A program made the position numbers and the translations under genes. From positions 1 through 8,806 of the forward strand of contig JAADHD010000104.1 of assembly GCA_013152075.1 (NCBI GenBank): a stretch of 8,806 bases of DNA, given 5' to 3'. This DNA is from Verrucomicrobiota bacterium (GTDB taxonomy: Bacteria > Verrucomicrobiota > Verrucomicrobiia > Verrucomicrobiales > DEV007). Each line of letters begins with the position of its first letter. Position 1 is the stretch's first letter. Positions 6,567 to 8,806 of the stretch are shown one piece after another. The notes beneath the pieces are model-generated. The model saw only the letters and a program-made list of their open reading frames with translations. It did not search any database and was not told the origin of the DNA.

Positions 6567-6690
6567 GGATTTCGGCCTAGCTATAATTTTGACAGTATCG
6601 CACGAAAACCGGGAACCAGCCTGATGAAAGGCTATCACCGCCAGCGAATTCATGACCCGTAACAACGGCCTTACGCTCATCAAGCCCTTC

Positions 6691-8806
6691 TCAGGAAAGA
6701 TGACTCCCGCGATAGTTCACAAACCGGGCACAGCGCTCGATAATCCAAGGCAGCACTATCAAATCAGTCAGCAATGCCGAAATAGTAATCACCGCTAGAA
6801 TGATCCCCGTATCCCTCATTGAGGTGAAATCCGACTGAAGAAAAACCGAGGCAGATAGCAGTAATACCACGGAGCTCAGCACAATCGCAAATCCAGCGGA
6901 AGCCAGTGCTTCGTTCAAATGCGCTCTTAACTTTCCCTCCTCCCCACTCTGATTGATTTGCCGAAACCTCACCATCAGATGAATCGTATCATCCACTGCC
7001 AGTCCCAGCCCCACTGAGAAAATAATGGCCACTCCCATTCGTAGTGGGATATCCAACCATCCTGCAAAACCCGCCGCTACGAATAATGGCAATGCATTGG
7101 GAATGAGACAAATCAATGCCAGCAAAGGTGATCGCAAAGCCAAGGCCAGGACAACGGTAATGGCAATAAGGGAAAAACCTAAACTGCGAAACAAAGTCTC
7201 CGTGATCAGATTAACACTGCGATAAGCCATCGCCGTGTAACCATTAATTGAAATATCCATCGCCCCTTCCATCTCCGCAGTAATTTCATCAAAACGTTTT
7301 TCAAATGCATTGAATTGATTCGATCCGAAATCACCCGTGACATAAAAAACCACGCAAGCGCGGTCCGCAGAACGGTTGAGCAAATTTTTAGGAAACACCG
7401 GAAGTTCACCCAAGGCCCTCACTCCCAGATAGGGACCATCCTTGGTTTCGATCACATCAGACGACAACATGAAACGGATAACATCCGCGTAGGAGCTTGA
7501 ACCAACCACGCCTTCGACAGAGGACAACTCTGACTGCAATTTTTCCACAGCAGCAAAAACCTTGGGGTCATCAAGCGCGGCGTTGATCTCCACTTCAACC
7601 CTATCCGTGCCTTGAAAATTCTGTGCAAACCACTGAAGATCGCGAACTGATTCCGCCTCGAGTGGCAATTCATTGGATATCGATGTATCAACCTTCAGCC
7701 AAAAAACACCCATCGATATGGCAATCAACACTGCAAGAGTTGGCACTGCCAGTCGCTGCAACCTTCCGGCATCAATCGGAAAGCGATTCCCGCGCAGCCA
7801 TTCCCCGCCTCTGCCTGGAAAAAACGCCAGAGCAACTGGTAAAAATACCATCGCGGAAAAAAAAGAAATACCCACACCGGCGGCGCACCACAAACCAAAC
7901 CTCCTAACTTCCTCATGCCCGGTCAAGGTCAAACTGAGGAAACCAATCGCTGTTGTCAACGAGGTCAGCACACAAGCAACCCCAACACCGCGTAGCATAA
8001 TTTTCATCGCCTCACTGCGATCACTGCCTCTGGCCCGGGCTTCATCAAACTGTCTCTGCATATGAACTGAATCACTCAATCCTATCACCATGATCAGCAA
8101 TGGCCCTGCCAAATGAATCATTCCTAACGCCTGCCCTGCTGCTGACAAAGCCCCAAGATAGATCAGTTGCCCTGTCATGGCCGTGAGCAATGGCAGGTAA
8201 GCCATTCGAAACGAGCGGAAAAACAATGGCAATACAAGCACTAATGCCAGCAACAGAAGTCCTACCATCTTGTTCAAATCACGACGCAGAGTATCCTTCA
8301 TATCGCTCAATAAAATGCTCGTCCCCAACACTCGAACCGGCTTCTGCCAATTTGCCGACTCATCACGAATCGCACCAATGAAGTCCCGTAAACGCACGCC
8401 TTTCTGTTTCTCAACATGCAGGGCAATCGACTGCATGTCGTGAGATAGCAAGCGACCACGAATCGTGCTCATGCCAGGCCCATCACCGATCTCCAGCGTC
8501 ACATCGTCGCTTCCGCTCAGGCGCGCCCACTCATCCAGGTTGAATCCCTGGAACTTCATTTCCAGCAACGTCCCCGGCGAATAGACCTTTTTCACCTCCG
8601 GCAACGCCTCCAATTGATCCGCCCACCTGGAAGCTTGCCGCAAGTCCTCAATCGAGATTGCTTCACTGCTTGAAACGGCAATGACCGCATGACCCTCGGC
8701 AGGAGGGAAAGCCTGATAAAATTCACGCACTTGTTCCATTTTTTCATGGTCTCCCTCGAGGATCGGTGAAAGGAAAAACTCAAAACGTAAATTAGGAATC
8801 AGTAAC
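6691..8806 (-). CDS. RND/MMPL-superfamily exporter (COG1033-like), 5' end beyond window
   Basis: Inner-membrane transporter-like protein; 704 residues are visible. The frame stays open through the window edge (LLIPNLRFEFFLSPILEGDHEK precedes the ATG at 8739). The true start is therefore outside and the internal ATG is not it. Architecture is the duplicated RND fold. A periplasmic loop (about residues 20-170, with HAVIAVSSSE and LPEVKKVYSP) is followed by a five- to six-helix SSD-like block with GLSDSVHMQRQF (about 242-253). A second periplasmic loop and second block follow, with VGLGLAVDDTIHLMVRF (about 598-614). The Asp pair in VDDTIH and the Asp in GLSDS match the conserved acidic TM4/TM10 positions of this group. 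It is not an HME pump: it lacks CzcA motifs and has no adaptor or channel gene beside it. Family relatives include predicted lipid or hopanoid exporters such as HpnN; the substrate here is unknown. It lies 225 bp upstream of the small Cys/His gene and need not be functionally tied to the metal genes. Confidence 0.9.
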   Translation of the reverse strand, partial: LLIPNLRFEFFLSPILEGDHEKMEQVREFYQAFPPAEGHAVIAVSSSEAISIEDLRQASRWADQLEALPEVKKVYSPGTLLEMKFQGFNLDEWARLSGSDDVTLEIGDGPGMSTIRGRLLSHDMQSIALHVEKQKGVRLRDFIGAIRDESANWQKPVRVLGTSILLSDMKDTLRRDLNKMVGLLLLALVLVLPLFFRSFRMAYLPLLTAMTGQLIYLGALSAAGQALGMIHLAGPLLIMVIGLSDSVHMQRQFDEARARGSDRSEAMKIMLRGVGVACVLTSLTTAIGFLSLTLTGHEEVRRFGLWCAAGVGISFFSAMVFLPVALAFFPGRGGEWLRGNRFPIDAGRLQRLAVPTLAVLIAISMGVFWLKVDTSISNELPLEAESVRDLQWFAQNFQGTDRVEVEINAALDDPKVFAAVEKLQSELSSVEGVVGSSSYADVIRFMLSSDVIETKDGPYLGVRALGELPVFPKNLLNRSADRACVVFYVTGDFGSNQFNAFEKRFDEITAEMEGAMDISINGYTAMAYRSVNLITETLFRSLGFSLIAITVVLALALRSPLLALICLIPNALPLFVAAGFAGWLDIPLRMGVAIIFSVGLGLAVDDTIHLMVRFRQINQSGEEGKLRAHLNEALASAGFAIVLSSVVLLLSASVFLQSDFTSMRDTGIILAVITISALLTDLIVLPWIIERCARFVNYRGSHLS

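Noticed and set aside
6618..6633. AGCCT/AGGCT hairpin downstream of the large exporter gene
   Set aside because: The 5-bp stem lacks a following T tract, so it is too weak to call as a terminator.
8592..8739. The ATG at 8739 as the true start of the large exporter
   Set aside because: The same frame is open upstream to the window edge and encodes residues (LRFEFFLSP) fitting the first periplasmic segment of the family. The N-terminal TM helix is still missing.

Overview
The window looks like a Gram-negative chromosome segment with every supported gene on the minus strand. An outer-membrane-factor gene, a periplasmic adaptor gene and a CzcA-type RND pump gene lie in order, so the cell has two membranes. 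The start codons that can be checked lack a clear GGAGG-type ribosome site, and the leaders before the outer-membrane-factor gene and the pump gene are extremely AT-rich. That style is common in Verrucomicrobia and Bacteroidetes relatives. A Verrucomicrobia-like source is my best guess, but the sequence alone does not prove it.

Layout in transcription order (high to low coordinates): (1) 8806-6691 is a large RND/MMPL-superfamily exporter whose 5' end is cut off by the window edge. (2) 6690-6466 is a 225-bp gap with a candidate promoter (perfect TATAAT abutting a perfect 10-bp palindrome). (3) 6465-6064 encodes a 133-aa secreted protein with an HHHC and a CSCAHC motif, probably metal-binding and of unrecognised family. 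It is followed by a stem-loop with a T tract (6050-6020) and an AT-rich spacer with a strong dyad (5975-5942). (4) 5866-4561 is a CzcC/TolC-family outer membrane factor split by a one-base frameshift at about 5406/5407. (5) 4561-3605 is a short, His-rich periplasmic adaptor that overlaps the previous stop by one base. (6) 3566-402 is a full-length CzcA-type heavy-metal RND pump. (7) 401-1 has no gene but several hairpins, two of them terminator-like.

Genes 4-6 form a CBA heavy-metal efflux cassette (CzcC-CzcB-CzcA type, probably for a divalent cation). The pump would take metal from periplasm or cytoplasm and pass it to the outer membrane channel. The 133-aa protein is plausibly an accessory metal-binding product of the same locus. 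Two things are unusual. The adaptor appears to lack the lipoyl and alpha-helical hairpin domains that normally reach the channel, and instead carries a 13-histidine Asp/Gly/Lys-rich segment. The channel gene is frameshifted. No regulator gene is visible in the window.
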